Origin: UBA668 sp046076025
GTDB taxonomy: Bacteria > Actinomycetota > Acidimicrobiia > Acidimicrobiales > Ilumatobacteraceae
NCBI GenBank assembly: GCA_046076025.1
Contig: JBJTRF010000151.1
Location: 1 to 11,088, forward strand
Reading direction: 5' to 3'
Length of the DNA stretch: 11,088 nt
Below, one piece after another: positions 1-6,331 of the stretch. The notes under the pieces are model-generated. The model had not been told where the DNA came from and ran no database searches. It saw only the letters and a program-made list of their open reading frames with translations. The translations under genes and the position numbers were made by a program. Position 1 is the stretch's first letter. Each line of letters opens with the position of its first letter.

Positions 1-308
1 TTCAAGGTGGCAGTGCCACCAACACTGACAGCCCGGGCTACACCATCGAAGATGAAGGCTCTGGCTACAAGTACTCCGAGGGACAGATTGCAATGGCCCG
101 CACGGCCAATCCGAACAGCGCAGGCGGACAGTTCTTCATCATCACCGGACCGAACGGCGCCGCCCTGCCGCCCAACTACACCCTCTTCGGCCAGGTGCTC
201 GCCGACGACCTGCCGCTCGTGGCCACCCTCGACTCGCTGTCGAATCCCGCCGACGGCCCGCCGCTCGAGCCGATCGACATCGTGTCGGTCACCATCGAGC
301 AGGGCTAG
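1..308 (+). CDS. Cyclophilin-type peptidyl-prolyl cis-trans isomerase, C-terminal part (5' end outside window)
   Basis: This is the end of a gene that begins before the window; the reading frame starts at base 3 and stops at TAG 306-308. The roughly 101 visible residues carry cyclophilin core motifs: a QGG at the very start (the conserved catalytic-site Gln region), then QIAMARTANPNSAGGQFFI, which matches the family's MA-x(5)-PNS-xx-QFFI core, and the YTLFGQV strand near the C terminus. Members catalyse cis-trans isomerisation of prolyl bonds and assist protein folding. The N-terminal part is missing, so it cannot be told whether this is a cytoplasmic form or a secreted or lipoprotein form with a leader. 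The next gene converges on it from the minus strand after a 55-bp gap. The family assignment is firm; substrate and location are unknown. Confidence 0.92.
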   Translation, partial: QGGSATNTDSPGYTIEDEGSGYKYSEGQIAMARTANPNSAGGQFFIITGPNGAALPPNYTLFGQVLADDLPLVATLDSLSNPADGPPLEPIDIVSVTIEQG

Positions 309-319
309 TCGCCCGGGCA

Positions 320-339
320 GCGGCTCGCCGAGCAGCCGC
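320..339. terminator. Possible hairpin between convergent genes
   Basis: GCGGCT at 320-325 and AGCCGC at 334-339 form a perfect 6-bp inverted repeat with an 8-nt loop, in the 55-bp gap between the cyclophilin stop and the EamA-gene stop. It sits where a shared terminator for two convergent genes would be expected. There is no T run on either side, so intrinsic termination is doubtful, and short GC palindromes are common in DNA of this composition. Confidence 0.25.
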
Positions 340-363
340 CCAAGCGAGCTCGCCCGCAGCGAG

Positions 364-1323
364 TCATACCCGCGGGTCGTCCTCCGGCAGCACGAACGAG
401 GTGTCGTCGCGCGACTCGCTCCACGCCAGCGCGCCGAGTGCCGCCACCACCACGCCCATCGACAGCATCTGCAGCAGCGACACCCGCTGGCCGAGGATGC
501 CCCAGGCGGCGAAGCTGGCGATCACGGGCTCGGCCTGGATGAGCACCGACGACACGCTGGCATCGACACGCGGCTGCGCCCACGAGAACACCCCGTGGCC
601 CAGCAGGCCCGGCACCAGCGCCAGCAGCGAGATCCACATCCAGCGTGGTCCGTCCATCTGGCCAACATCAGCACCGATCACCAGCGCAATCACCGACACC
701 GTCACGCCACCGACGACGGACGAGCAGGCAAGGAGCCTGACCGTCTCGACCTTGCGTCGCACCCGCTTGCTGGCCAGCAGGTACGTCACCCACGCGAACA
801 GCGAGATGACGGCCCACACGTAGCCCACCGTCGTGTCGTCGGCCGATCCCGACGCTGGCGCGGCAAGCACCGCGCCGATCACGCCGGCAACGGCGACCAC
901 CGCACTGATCACCTTGGCGGCTGTCAGCCGCTCGCCCATGAACAGCACCGCCACGGGAAGGGCCACCACCGGCGTCAGCGCGCCGATGATGAGCGCCACC
1001 GAGGTCGAGATGTACTCGATCGTGATGAAGAACGAGCAGATGTTCAGCCCGAACAGCACGCCCATCGGCGCGGACCGGCGGAAGTCGACCCACGTCGGCC
1101 ACCGTCGGGTGACGGCAACCACTACGAGGATCATTGCGGTGGCGATCCACATCCGCCAGAACGACAGCACCACGCCGGGAAGGTCGGCCTTTGCCCCGAA
1201 CGAGCTGCCGATTCCCCAGAACACCGTCGATGCCAGCACGGCGCCAATGCCGATGGCGGTGACCGAGCGTGCACCGGATGCCGAGGCGGCGTCGGGTGCT
1301 GCGTTGACAGGTGCTGCGCTCAT
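364..1323 (-). CDS. EamA/DMT-superfamily permease
   Basis: This 319-residue integral membrane protein, with about ten hydrophobic segments, is the usual size for the drug/metabolite transporter superfamily. It shows the two-repeat EamA architecture. The first repeat ends in the typical ISTSVALIIGALTPVVALPV-LFMGERLT region at about residues 105-133, followed by a glycine/alanine-rich helix. The second repeat ends at about residues 252-300 with VSSVLIQAEPVIAS (255-270), FAAWGILGQ and a final helix. Such proteins sit in the cytoplasmic membrane and usually export small metabolites or amino acids; the substrate cannot be read from sequence. The chosen ATG is the first in a good context and leaves a short polar N terminus before the first helix. 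The gene is divergent from the GH18 gene across 73 bp. A TACGTT hexamer on the minus strand (1345-1340) lies 16 nt upstream of the ATG and could be a -10 box. Confidence 0.88.
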   Translation of the reverse strand: MSAAPVNAAPDAASASGARSVTAIGIGAVLASTVFWGIGSSFGAKADLPGVVLSFWRMWIATAMILVVVAVTRRWPTWVDFRRSAPMGVLFGLNICSFFITIEYISTSVALIIGALTPVVALPVAVLFMGERLTAAKVISAVVAVAGVIGAVLAAPASGSADDTTVGYVWAVISLFAWVTYLLASKRVRRKVETVRLLACSSVVGGVTVSVIALVIGADVGQMDGPRWMWISLLALVPGLLGHGVFSWAQPRVDASVSSVLIQAEPVIASFAAWGILGQRVSLLQMLSMGVVVAALGALAWSESRDDTSFVLPEDDPRV

Positions 1324-1384
1324 GTGGACATCTCGTCACAACGTAGCCCTGCGTCGCGGCCGGATCGCAGTTGCCTGCCGCCAC

Positions 1385-1390
1385 TAGCCT
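1385..1390 (+). promoter_or_regulatory. Candidate -10 box, leaderless spacing to the GH18 gene
   Basis: TAGCCT ends 6 nt before the GTG start at 1397. A TAnnnT hexamer this close to a start codon is the usual signature of leaderless transcription in actinobacteria. It would place the mRNA 5' end at or near the GTG, consistent with the absence of a Shine-Dalgarno sequence there. No clear -35 element is visible. Confidence 0.4.
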
Positions 1391-1396
1391 CGCGAC

Positions 1397-2962
1397 GTGC
1401 GCTCACGACGACGCCCGCTCCGCACGGCGCGGTCGGCGCTGGCACTCCTCGTGCCACTGATGTCACTGCTGACTGCCTGCGAGCCGAATCGATTCGTCAC
1501 CGGGTGGATTCCCTCGTGGGGCATTACCAGCGGCCGCGCCGTCATCGACGACGACGGCGCAGCGAGCCTCTTCGCCGAGGTGTCGCTGATGTTCTACGGC
1601 ACCGACGACGACGGCACGATCGACATGTCGACATCGCAGGCCAATATCGACGCTGCCGTCGCCAGCGCGAGGGCGCAGGGCCTGCCGGTGGTGCCGTCGA
1701 TCTTCGACGTGCAGCCAGCCGGCGTGATGCGCGCCATCCTCGACGATCCCGCCCGCCGCACGCAGCACGTGCAGAACATCGTGGCACTGGTGACGTCCAA
1801 GTCATACGACGGCATCGATCTCGACTACGAGGTGTTCGCATTCGGGGATCCCCGCTCGACGTGGGACAGCATCCGGCCCGACTGGATCGCCTTCGTGGCC
1901 GAACTCGGCGCCGCGCTCCGCGCCCAGGGCAAGCTGCTGTCGGTGACGGTGCCGCCGGTATGGACCTCGAGCAACACCACCGTCGGCTACACGGTGTACG
2001 CCCAGCAGGAGATCGCGCCGCACATCGACCGCCTGCGGCTGATGGCCTACGACTGGAGCACCTCGTCCCCGGGACCAATCAGCCCCGGCTGGTGGGTCGA
2101 GTCGGTGATCGCATGGAGCTCGGCGCGCGTGCCGCTCTCGAAGCTGCAGCTCGGCGTGCCCGCCTACGGCCGTCACTGGGCGACCAAGAAGTACTCCGCC
2201 GACACGTGTCCCGTCGGTGCCACATTCCGCGACAGCATCACGCTGCGCGAGACGGCACCGCTCGCCGCGTCGGTCGGCGTGCAGCCCACCCGGCACGTGT
2301 CGGGCGAGCTCACCTTCGAGTGGACCGAGGTCGTGACGGGCACTGCACCCGCGGCGATCGGCACGTTCGCCGTCATCGACCGCATCGGCGAGCCGGTGAC
2401 GCTGACGGGCCTGCAGCCGGCGGTGCGGCTGAATCCGCCGGCTCCACCGGCGACGTGCACGATTCAGCACACTGTGTTCGTGCCCGATGCCGCCACGCTG
2501 CGCGGACGGGCAGAGGGCGCGCTCGCCGCAGGATGGAGCGGCATCGCCATCTGGGCGCTCGGCTACGAGACCGCCGACGTCTACGAGTTCCTGGCTGGGA
2601 TCGAGCCGCAGCGCCCCAACGGCATGCCCACCGGCGGCATCGGCACCGCCAGCGTTCCGGCCGGGCCAGCACCCGTGTCGGTCACCCTCTCCGGCTCGGC
2701 CTACGACCCCGCCTTCGACCTGCCGGTACCGGTGCGCATCACCGTCACGCGCAGTGGCGCCACCACGCCCGCCATCGCACGCACCATTCTCGCCAGCCGG
2801 GCCATCACCACGGCACCCCCGGGTATCGGCCCATTCCACGGCTGGCAGGCATCGTTCACGCTCACCGAGGGCACCTGGACCATCTGCGCCGCCATCGTGG
2901 CGTGGGGCGGCACCGACACGAGCGGACTCGGGTGCACCAGCGTCATCGTGCCGACGCCGTGA
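1397..2962 (+). CDS. GH18-family glycoside hydrolase lipoprotein with C-terminal beta-type domain
   Basis: The predicted product is 521 residues. The N terminus is arginine-rich, then hydrophobic, and ends in a lipobox (LTAC, Cys28), so it is probably an exported lipoprotein. Residues about 32-403 form a GH18-type barrel of the YaaH/chitinase-like kind. The catalytic signature DGIDLDYE is at 138-145, with Glu145 as the expected proton donor; MAYDW (216-220) and Trp386 in GIAIWALGYE mark later conserved barrel strands. GH18 enzymes cleave beta-1,4-GlcNAc-containing polymers such as chitin or peptidoglycan; which one applies here is unknown. After a Pro/Gly linker (404-420) comes a domain of about 100 residues rich in beta-strand pattern, with a Cys pair (497, 513) near the end. 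Similar modules terminate many secreted actinobacterial proteins. GTG 1397 is chosen because it gives a complete lipoprotein signal and sits just after a TAGCCT box. The 3' end overlaps the convergent MFS gene by 20 bp. Confidence 0.88.
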   Translation: MRSRRRPLRTARSALALLVPLMSLLTACEPNRFVTGWIPSWGITSGRAVIDDDGAASLFAEVSLMFYGTDDDGTIDMSTSQANIDAAVASARAQGLPVVPSIFDVQPAGVMRAILDDPARRTQHVQNIVALVTSKSYDGIDLDYEVFAFGDPRSTWDSIRPDWIAFVAELGAALRAQGKLLSVTVPPVWTSSNTTVGYTVYAQQEIAPHIDRLRLMAYDWSTSSPGPISPGWWVESVIAWSSARVPLSKLQLGVPAYGRHWATKKYSADTCPVGATFRDSITLRETAPLAASVGVQPTRHVSGELTFEWTEVVTGTAPAAIGTFAVIDRIGEPVTLTGLQPAVRLNPPAPPATCTIQHTVFVPDAATLRGRAEGALAAGWSGIAIWALGYETADVYEFLAGIEPQRPNGMPTGGIGTASVPAGPAPVSVTLSGSAYDPAFDLPVPVRITVTRSGATTPAIARTILASRAITTAPPGIGPFHGWQASFTLTEGTWTICAAIVAWGGTDTSGLGCTSVIVPTP

Positions 2963-4166
2963 CTGCCCGTCGCTGGGTGAGGTAGTCGGGCACCAGCATC
3001 GCCGAGGCAACGAGAATCAGCGCCGCCGAGATCACGGCGATCCACACCAACGACACCTCGCCGACGATCGCGAATGCGGCAATCGGCGCGAGGAACACGC
3101 GCACCCCGGTGAAGAAGGTGTGCAGGCCCATGTAGTCGGCGGTGCGGTCAGACGGCGCGAACTTCACCACCCACAGGGTCCACATGAGATCGCCGCCAGC
3201 GCTCGCCACGCCAAAGAGCACAGCGCCGATCGCAAGACCCACGTCGTTGGTGCCCGTGAAGAACGCTGCGATGTAGAAGGCAAACAGCAGGTTCACCAGG
3301 ATGCGGCCGGCGAAGAAGTCGAGGCGGTCGAACAGGGCACCGAAGAGCGGCATCGTCAGCAGGCGGATCGCGGCGGGAACGACTGCGGTGAGGACGAGGA
3401 TCTTCGCCGGGCTGGCATCGATGCCGTACTCGGGCTGGGCGAGGTACTCGACACGCAGCGGCAACAGCATCAGGTTGCCGAATCCCATCACCATCCACGA
3501 CCCGATGGTGAGGCGCAGTCGGCGATCGTCGGCCAGCAGGTGGAAGTGCGGCATTGCCGTGCGCCTGACTCCCTCGACGTGGGCGATCGGCTCGCTGGGC
3601 ATTCGCAACTCGAGCGCCGCCATCGTCAGCGCCATCAGGCCGCCAACCAGCACTACCGCCCACCAGAGGTCGAGCCGGTCGGTGAGAAACTCGCCGATGG
3701 CGATGCCGAGCACCGCCGACACGAGCACCTTCGTCGACATGCCCCATCCCACTCGGCGGCCGAGTTCGTGCGGCGGGAACACCTGTGAGTAGGTGGTGGT
3801 GATGAGCGGATAGGCCAGGTTCAGCGCCGTCATCGCGACGAAGGAGCCCACGACGAAGGCCGTCACCGAGCCCGATGCAGCTGCGATCAGGGCCACGCCG
3901 CACACCGCCGACACCACTGCGGTCGGCACCATCACCGGCTTGCCCCATCGCCTCGCCACGCTGGTGATCCACGGTCCGATCACGAGGCCGATCCCGCCGG
4001 CGCCCGCAACGAGCGACTTCACCCACCACGACGCGTCGAAGTGCTTGATCGCGATGGTGAGCAGGATCGTCGCCTCCATCGGCGCCAGGAGCCCCATCGG
4101 CACCGAACGGGCGATCTCGTAGGCCTGGGCCCGGCGGACGATGCTCGGGTCGTCGTAGGCGGGCAC
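2943..4166 (-). CDS. Major facilitator superfamily (MFS) transporter
   Basis: The product is a 407-residue polytopic membrane protein with 11-12 hydrophobic segments, the normal MFS length. The first cytoplasmic loop after helix 2 has GPWITSVARRWGKPV (64-78), and the equivalent second-half loop has GALFDRLDFFAGR (276-288); both resemble the MFS motif-A pattern. A charged, less hydrophobic stretch at about 188-220 would be the central loop between the two six-helix halves. It likely moves a solute across the cytoplasmic membrane by proton coupling or facilitated diffusion; no substrate can be named. The start is a GTG with a good purine-rich ribosome site (GAGAGGG, a few bases upstream on the minus strand). 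The last 20 bp overlap the end of the GH18 gene on the other strand. It is divergent from the thiolase gene across 91 bp. Confidence 0.85.
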   Translation of the reverse strand: MPAYDDPSIVRRAQAYEIARSVPMGLLAPMEATILLTIAIKHFDASWWVKSLVAGAGGIGLVIGPWITSVARRWGKPVMVPTAVVSAVCGVALIAAASGSVTAFVVGSFVAMTALNLAYPLITTTYSQVFPPHELGRRVGWGMSTKVLVSAVLGIAIGEFLTDRLDLWWAVVLVGGLMALTMAALELRMPSEPIAHVEGVRRTAMPHFHLLADDRRLRLTIGSWMVMGFGNLMLLPLRVEYLAQPEYGIDASPAKILVLTAVVPAAIRLLTMPLFGALFDRLDFFAGRILVNLLFAFYIAAFFTGTNDVGLAIGAVLFGVASAGGDLMWTLWVVKFAPSDRTADYMGLHTFFTGVRVFLAPIAAFAIVGEVSLVWIAVISAALILVASAMLVPDYLTQRRAVTASAR

Positions 4167-4206
4167 CCGCCCTCTCTAGCATTCAGGCCACCGCTGCCCG
4201 AAGGCA

Positions 4207-4212
4207 TACGCT
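4207..4212 (+). promoter_or_regulatory. Candidate -10 box for the thiolase gene
   Basis: TACGCT in the 91-bp divergent interval lies about 45 nt upstream of the thiolase ATG, which would give a leader of about 40 nt containing the ribosome site. No recognisable -35 is seen, so this is a weak call. Confidence 0.22.
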
Positions 4213-4245
4213 GCCCCTGCAGCGGCGCGCTCGCCCGCCGACGTC

Positions 4246-4251
4246 GAAAGG
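4246..4251 (+). promoter_or_regulatory. Ribosome binding site deciding the thiolase start
   Basis: GAAAGG lies 6 nt upstream of ATG 4258. This favours the ATG over the in-frame TTG at 4252, which would overlap the purine-rich element too closely. Confidence 0.7.
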
Positions 4252-4257
4252 TTGGTC

Positions 4258-5439
4258 ATGGCTGGTTCGTTCATCGTTGCCGGTGCCCGTACGCCGATCG
4301 GGAAGATGAGCGGCGCCCTTGCGTCGCTCAGCGCCGTCGACCTCGGCGCGACTGCCATCGCCGAGGCGCTGCGCCGGGCTGGCATCGGCGGCGATGCCGT
4401 CGATCACGTCGTCATGGGACAGGTGCTCATGGCGGGCCAGGGCCAGGTGCCGGCCCGACAGGCTGCTGCGCAGGCCGGCATCCCGCTGCACGTGCCATCG
4501 GTGAATGTCAACAAGGTGTGCCTCAGCGGACTCAACAGCATCTACCTCGCCGACCAGATGATCGCCGCCGGCGACGCCGACGTGGTGGTGGCCGGCGGAA
4601 TGGAGAGCATGACGAATGCCCCCTACCTGGCCCCCGGCGCACGTGGCGGCTTCCGCTACGGAAACACCGAACTACTCGATGCCATTGTGCGCGACGGCCT
4701 GTGGTGCGCCTTCGACGCATGTCTGATGGGCGCCGGCACCGAGCGCTACGCGGCGGGAGACATCTCGCGCGATGAGCAGGACGAGTTCGCGATGCACAGC
4801 AACCTGCGCGCCGCGGCGGCTATCGCAGACGGGCGCCTCGCCGACGAGATCGTGGCTGTGTCGATTCCCCAGCGCAAGGGTGACCCGCTCGTGGTGAGCA
4901 CCGACGAGGGCGTCCGTGCCGAGACGACCATGGCCTCGCTGGGCAGCCTGCGCCCCGCCTTCGACAAGAGCGGCACCATCACTGCGGCCAACGCATCGCA
5001 GATCAGCGACGGCGGCTCGGCCGTGGTGATGATGAGCCAGGCAGCACTCGACCGATATGGCGTCGCGCCGCTCGGGCAGGTCGTCGGCTACGGGATGGTG
5101 GCCGGCCCCGACAGCGCCTCGCTGCTGCACCAGCCGAGTGCGGCCATCGCGGCAGCACTCGAGCGGGCCGGTCGCGCCGTTGCCGATGTCGACCTGTTCG
5201 AGATCAACGAGGCGTTCGCAGCGGTGGGCATTGCGTCGATGCGCGACCTCGGCCTGCCGGCCGACGTGGTGAACGTGAACGGCGGTGCCATCGCCCTCGG
5301 GCATCCGATCGGCATGAGCGGCAACCGCCTCGCTCTCACCCTGCTGCTCGAGCTGCGCCGCCGTGGCGGCGGACTGGGCGCTGCGGCGCTGTGCGGCGGT
5401 GGCGGCCAGGGCGACGCCCTGCTGCTGCGCACGCTCTGA
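4258..5439 (+). CDS. Thiolase (acetyl-CoA C-acyltransferase family)
   Basis: This complete thiolase has 393 residues, the standard family length. Catalytic landmarks are all present: nucleophilic Cys88 in VNVNKVCLSG, the NEAFA motif at 317-321, His349 in GGAIALGHPIGMSG, and the second catalytic Cys379 in CGGGGQGDALLL. The family condenses two acyl-CoAs (biosynthetic, acetoacetyl-CoA forming) or cleaves 3-ketoacyl-CoA (beta-oxidation) in the cytoplasm. The Cys-His-Cys pattern and length resemble acetyl-CoA acetyltransferases (AtoB/PhaA-like), but sequence alone does not separate these from 3-ketoacyl-CoA thiolases. No hydratase or dehydrogenase gene lies alongside, so the pathway is open. It appears to be a single-gene unit, divergent from the MFS gene, with its own Shine-Dalgarno. 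A GC-rich inverted repeat but no T run follows the stop. Confidence 0.95.
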   Translation: MAGSFIVAGARTPIGKMSGALASLSAVDLGATAIAEALRRAGIGGDAVDHVVMGQVLMAGQGQVPARQAAAQAGIPLHVPSVNVNKVCLSGLNSIYLADQMIAAGDADVVVAGGMESMTNAPYLAPGARGGFRYGNTELLDAIVRDGLWCAFDACLMGAGTERYAAGDISRDEQDEFAMHSNLRAAAAIADGRLADEIVAVSIPQRKGDPLVVSTDEGVRAETTMASLGSLRPAFDKSGTITAANASQISDGGSAVVMMSQAALDRYGVAPLGQVVGYGMVAGPDSASLLHQPSAAIAAALERAGRAVADVDLFEINEAFAAVGIASMRDLGLPADVVNVNGGAIALGHPIGMSGNRLALTLLLELRRRGGGLGAAALCGGGGQGDALLLRTL

Positions 5440-5479
5440 CCCGGCACGGGCAGGGGCCCCGGAGCGGGGGCGGGAGGGG

Positions 5480-5506
5480 CGGCCCCGAGTCGGCCCCGAG
5501 TCGGCC
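5480..5506 (+). repeat. Short tandem repeat, 11-bp unit, about 2.5 copies
   Basis: CGGCCCCGAGT occurs at 5480-5490 and again at 5491-5501, followed by a partial CGGCC at 5502-5506. It lies between the thiolase stop and the promoter at 5541. The first GGCCCC can also pair with GGGGCC at 5453-5458, so the stretch may fold in the thiolase mRNA 3' end. No function is evident. Confidence 0.6.
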
Positions 5507-5540
5507 ATGGGGCGGTGGATCACGAACGACGACGTGGTGC

Positions 5541-5569
5541 TTGACATGTGGTCGTCACATTTGTAATCT
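5541..5569 (+). promoter_or_regulatory. Near-consensus sigma-70-type promoter facing a non-coding region
   Basis: TTGACA (5541-5546) is a perfect -35 consensus. After exactly 17 bp comes TAATCT (5564-5569), a good -10. The expected start is the A at 5576 or 5577. It is the strongest promoter visible in the window, and the region is locally AT-richer than its surroundings. No open reading frame follows downstream on this strand; a structured RNA does. The spacer contains a dyad, ATGTG (5546-5550), gtcgt, CACAT (5556-5560), which could be an operator. Confidence 0.75.
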
Positions 5570-5575
5570 GATCGC

Positions 5576-5691
5576 AACATACAGCGATGTGGTCCCCACC
5601 CCCCACGACCACATCCATGTTCTGGGGCACCGCCCCCCGGCTTGGCCCATCGCCCGCACCAAGCCTGGGGGTGGTGCCCCAGCCCACTTTT
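5576..5691 (+). ncRNA. Candidate small RNA with two hairpins and C-rich loop (6C-like)
   Basis: Transcription from the promoter just upstream would give an RNA of about 115 nt. Hairpin 1 has the perfect 8-bp stem ATGTGGTC (5587-5594) with GACCACAT (5607-5614); its 12-nt loop carries six consecutive C (5599-5604). AACAT (5576-5580) can pair with ATGTT (5617-5621) to enclose it. Hairpin 2 has 24-nt arms, 5622-5645 and 5659-5682, with 22 Watson-Crick pairs, one G-U and one mismatch, and a 13-nt loop. TTTT follows at 5688-5691. The 6C RNA family of actinobacteria is known for two stem-loops with runs of six or more C and, in Streptomyces, a terminator. Here the second C6 run (5633-5638) lies in the stem and not in a loop, so membership is uncertain. 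It is not the SRP RNA, because the conserved GGAAGGAAGCA-type loop is missing. Confidence 0.6.
5622..5691 (+). terminator. Strong hairpin plus T run, likely intrinsic terminator of the small RNA
   Basis: The arms 5622-5645 and 5659-5682 form a very stable stem. Five bases later comes TTTT (5688-5691). The T run is on the plus strand only, so the terminator would serve the small RNA and block read-through into the 3' end of recR. The stem could also act as a barrier for the minus-strand dnaX-recR transcript, without a T run on that side. Confidence 0.5.
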
Positions 5692-5724
5692 GCAGGGCGG
5701 CGCATGCGGTGCAGGTGCCGCTGC

Positions 5725-6324
5725 TCAGCCGGTGATCTCGCGGCGACCCTCGAGTGCACGGCCGAGCGTCAACTCGTCGGCGTACTCGAGATCGCCCCCG
5801 ACCGGCAGGCCGCTCGCCAGGCGGGTGACCCGAACCCCCAGCGGCGTGAGCAGGCGGGCGAGATACATCGCCGTGACCTCGCCCTCGGTGTTCGGGTTCG
5901 TGCAGAGGATGACCTCCTGCACGCCCTCTGGCTCGAGCCGGGCGAAGAGTTCCTTCATCTTCAACTGCTCGGGTCCGATCCCCTCGAGCGGGCTCATTGC
6001 GCCGAGCAACACGTGGTAGCGGCCGCGGTACTCGCCGGTCTTCTCGATGGCCACGATGTCGCGCGACTCCTCGACCACGCACAGCAGGCTGCTGTCGCGT
6101 CGATCGTCGGCGCAGATGGGACACAGTTCGGCCTCGGCGACGTTCCAGCAGCGGACGCAGAACCTCACCTTCGCCTTCGCGTCGACCAGCGCCGACGCCA
6201 GCCGATGGACGTCGTCGGCCGGCACCTTCAGCAGATGGAACGCGATGCGCTGCGCCGACTTCGGACCGATCCCGGGCAGGCGGCCGAGTTCGTCAATGAG
6301 CGCCTGGACCGGCTGGGTGTACAT
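5725..6324 (-). CDS. recR: Recombination mediator protein RecR
   Basis: The product has 199 residues, the normal RecR length. The order is canonical: an N-terminal helix-hairpin-helix region (DELGRLPGIGPKSAQRIAFHLL, about 11-32), a four-Cys zinc finger (Cys56, 59, 68, 71), a Toprim domain from about 79 (CVVEES, with GRYHVLLGAMSPLEGIGP) and the C-terminal GGDLEYADELTLGRALEGRR. RecR works with RecO, and in places RecF, to load RecA onto SSB-coated single-stranded DNA at gaps. ATG 6324 aligns with the family's usual start (MYTQPVQALIDELG); an in-frame GTG two codons earlier is an alternative. The gene starts 7 nt after the dnaX stop, so it is almost certainly co-transcribed and perhaps translationally coupled. 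A GGGG directly abuts the ATG, and no well-spaced Shine-Dalgarno is seen. The ybaB gene commonly found between dnaX and recR is absent. Confidence 0.97.
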   Translation of the reverse strand: MYTQPVQALIDELGRLPGIGPKSAQRIAFHLLKVPADDVHRLASALVDAKAKVRFCVRCWNVAEAELCPICADDRRDSSLLCVVEESRDIVAIEKTGEYRGRYHVLLGAMSPLEGIGPEQLKMKELFARLEPEGVQEVILCTNPNTEGEVTAMYLARLLTPLGVRVTRLASGLPVGGDLEYADELTLGRALEGRREITG

Positions 6325-6331
6325 CCCCACG

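Noticed and set aside
7..2985. A 992-codon plus-strand open frame spanning three genes
   Set aside because: It is antisense to the EamA gene and out of frame with the GH18 gene, and its translation is an Arg/His/Pro-rich composition typical of shadow frames in GC-rich DNA.
5453..5486. Thiolase intrinsic terminator from GGGGCC/GGCCCC pairing
   Set aside because: The stem is short, the loop long and G-rich, and there is no T run; in this composition such pairs arise by chance.
5507..5566. A 19-codon open frame (MGRWITNDD...) before the small-RNA promoter
   Set aside because: It lacks a ribosome site and its 3' half overlaps the -35 and -10 boxes; nothing supports translation.
5576..5691. Signal recognition particle RNA, often found near dnaX
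   Set aside because: The universally conserved GGAAGGAAGCA-type loop sequence is absent here, and I did not see it elsewhere in the window on either strand.
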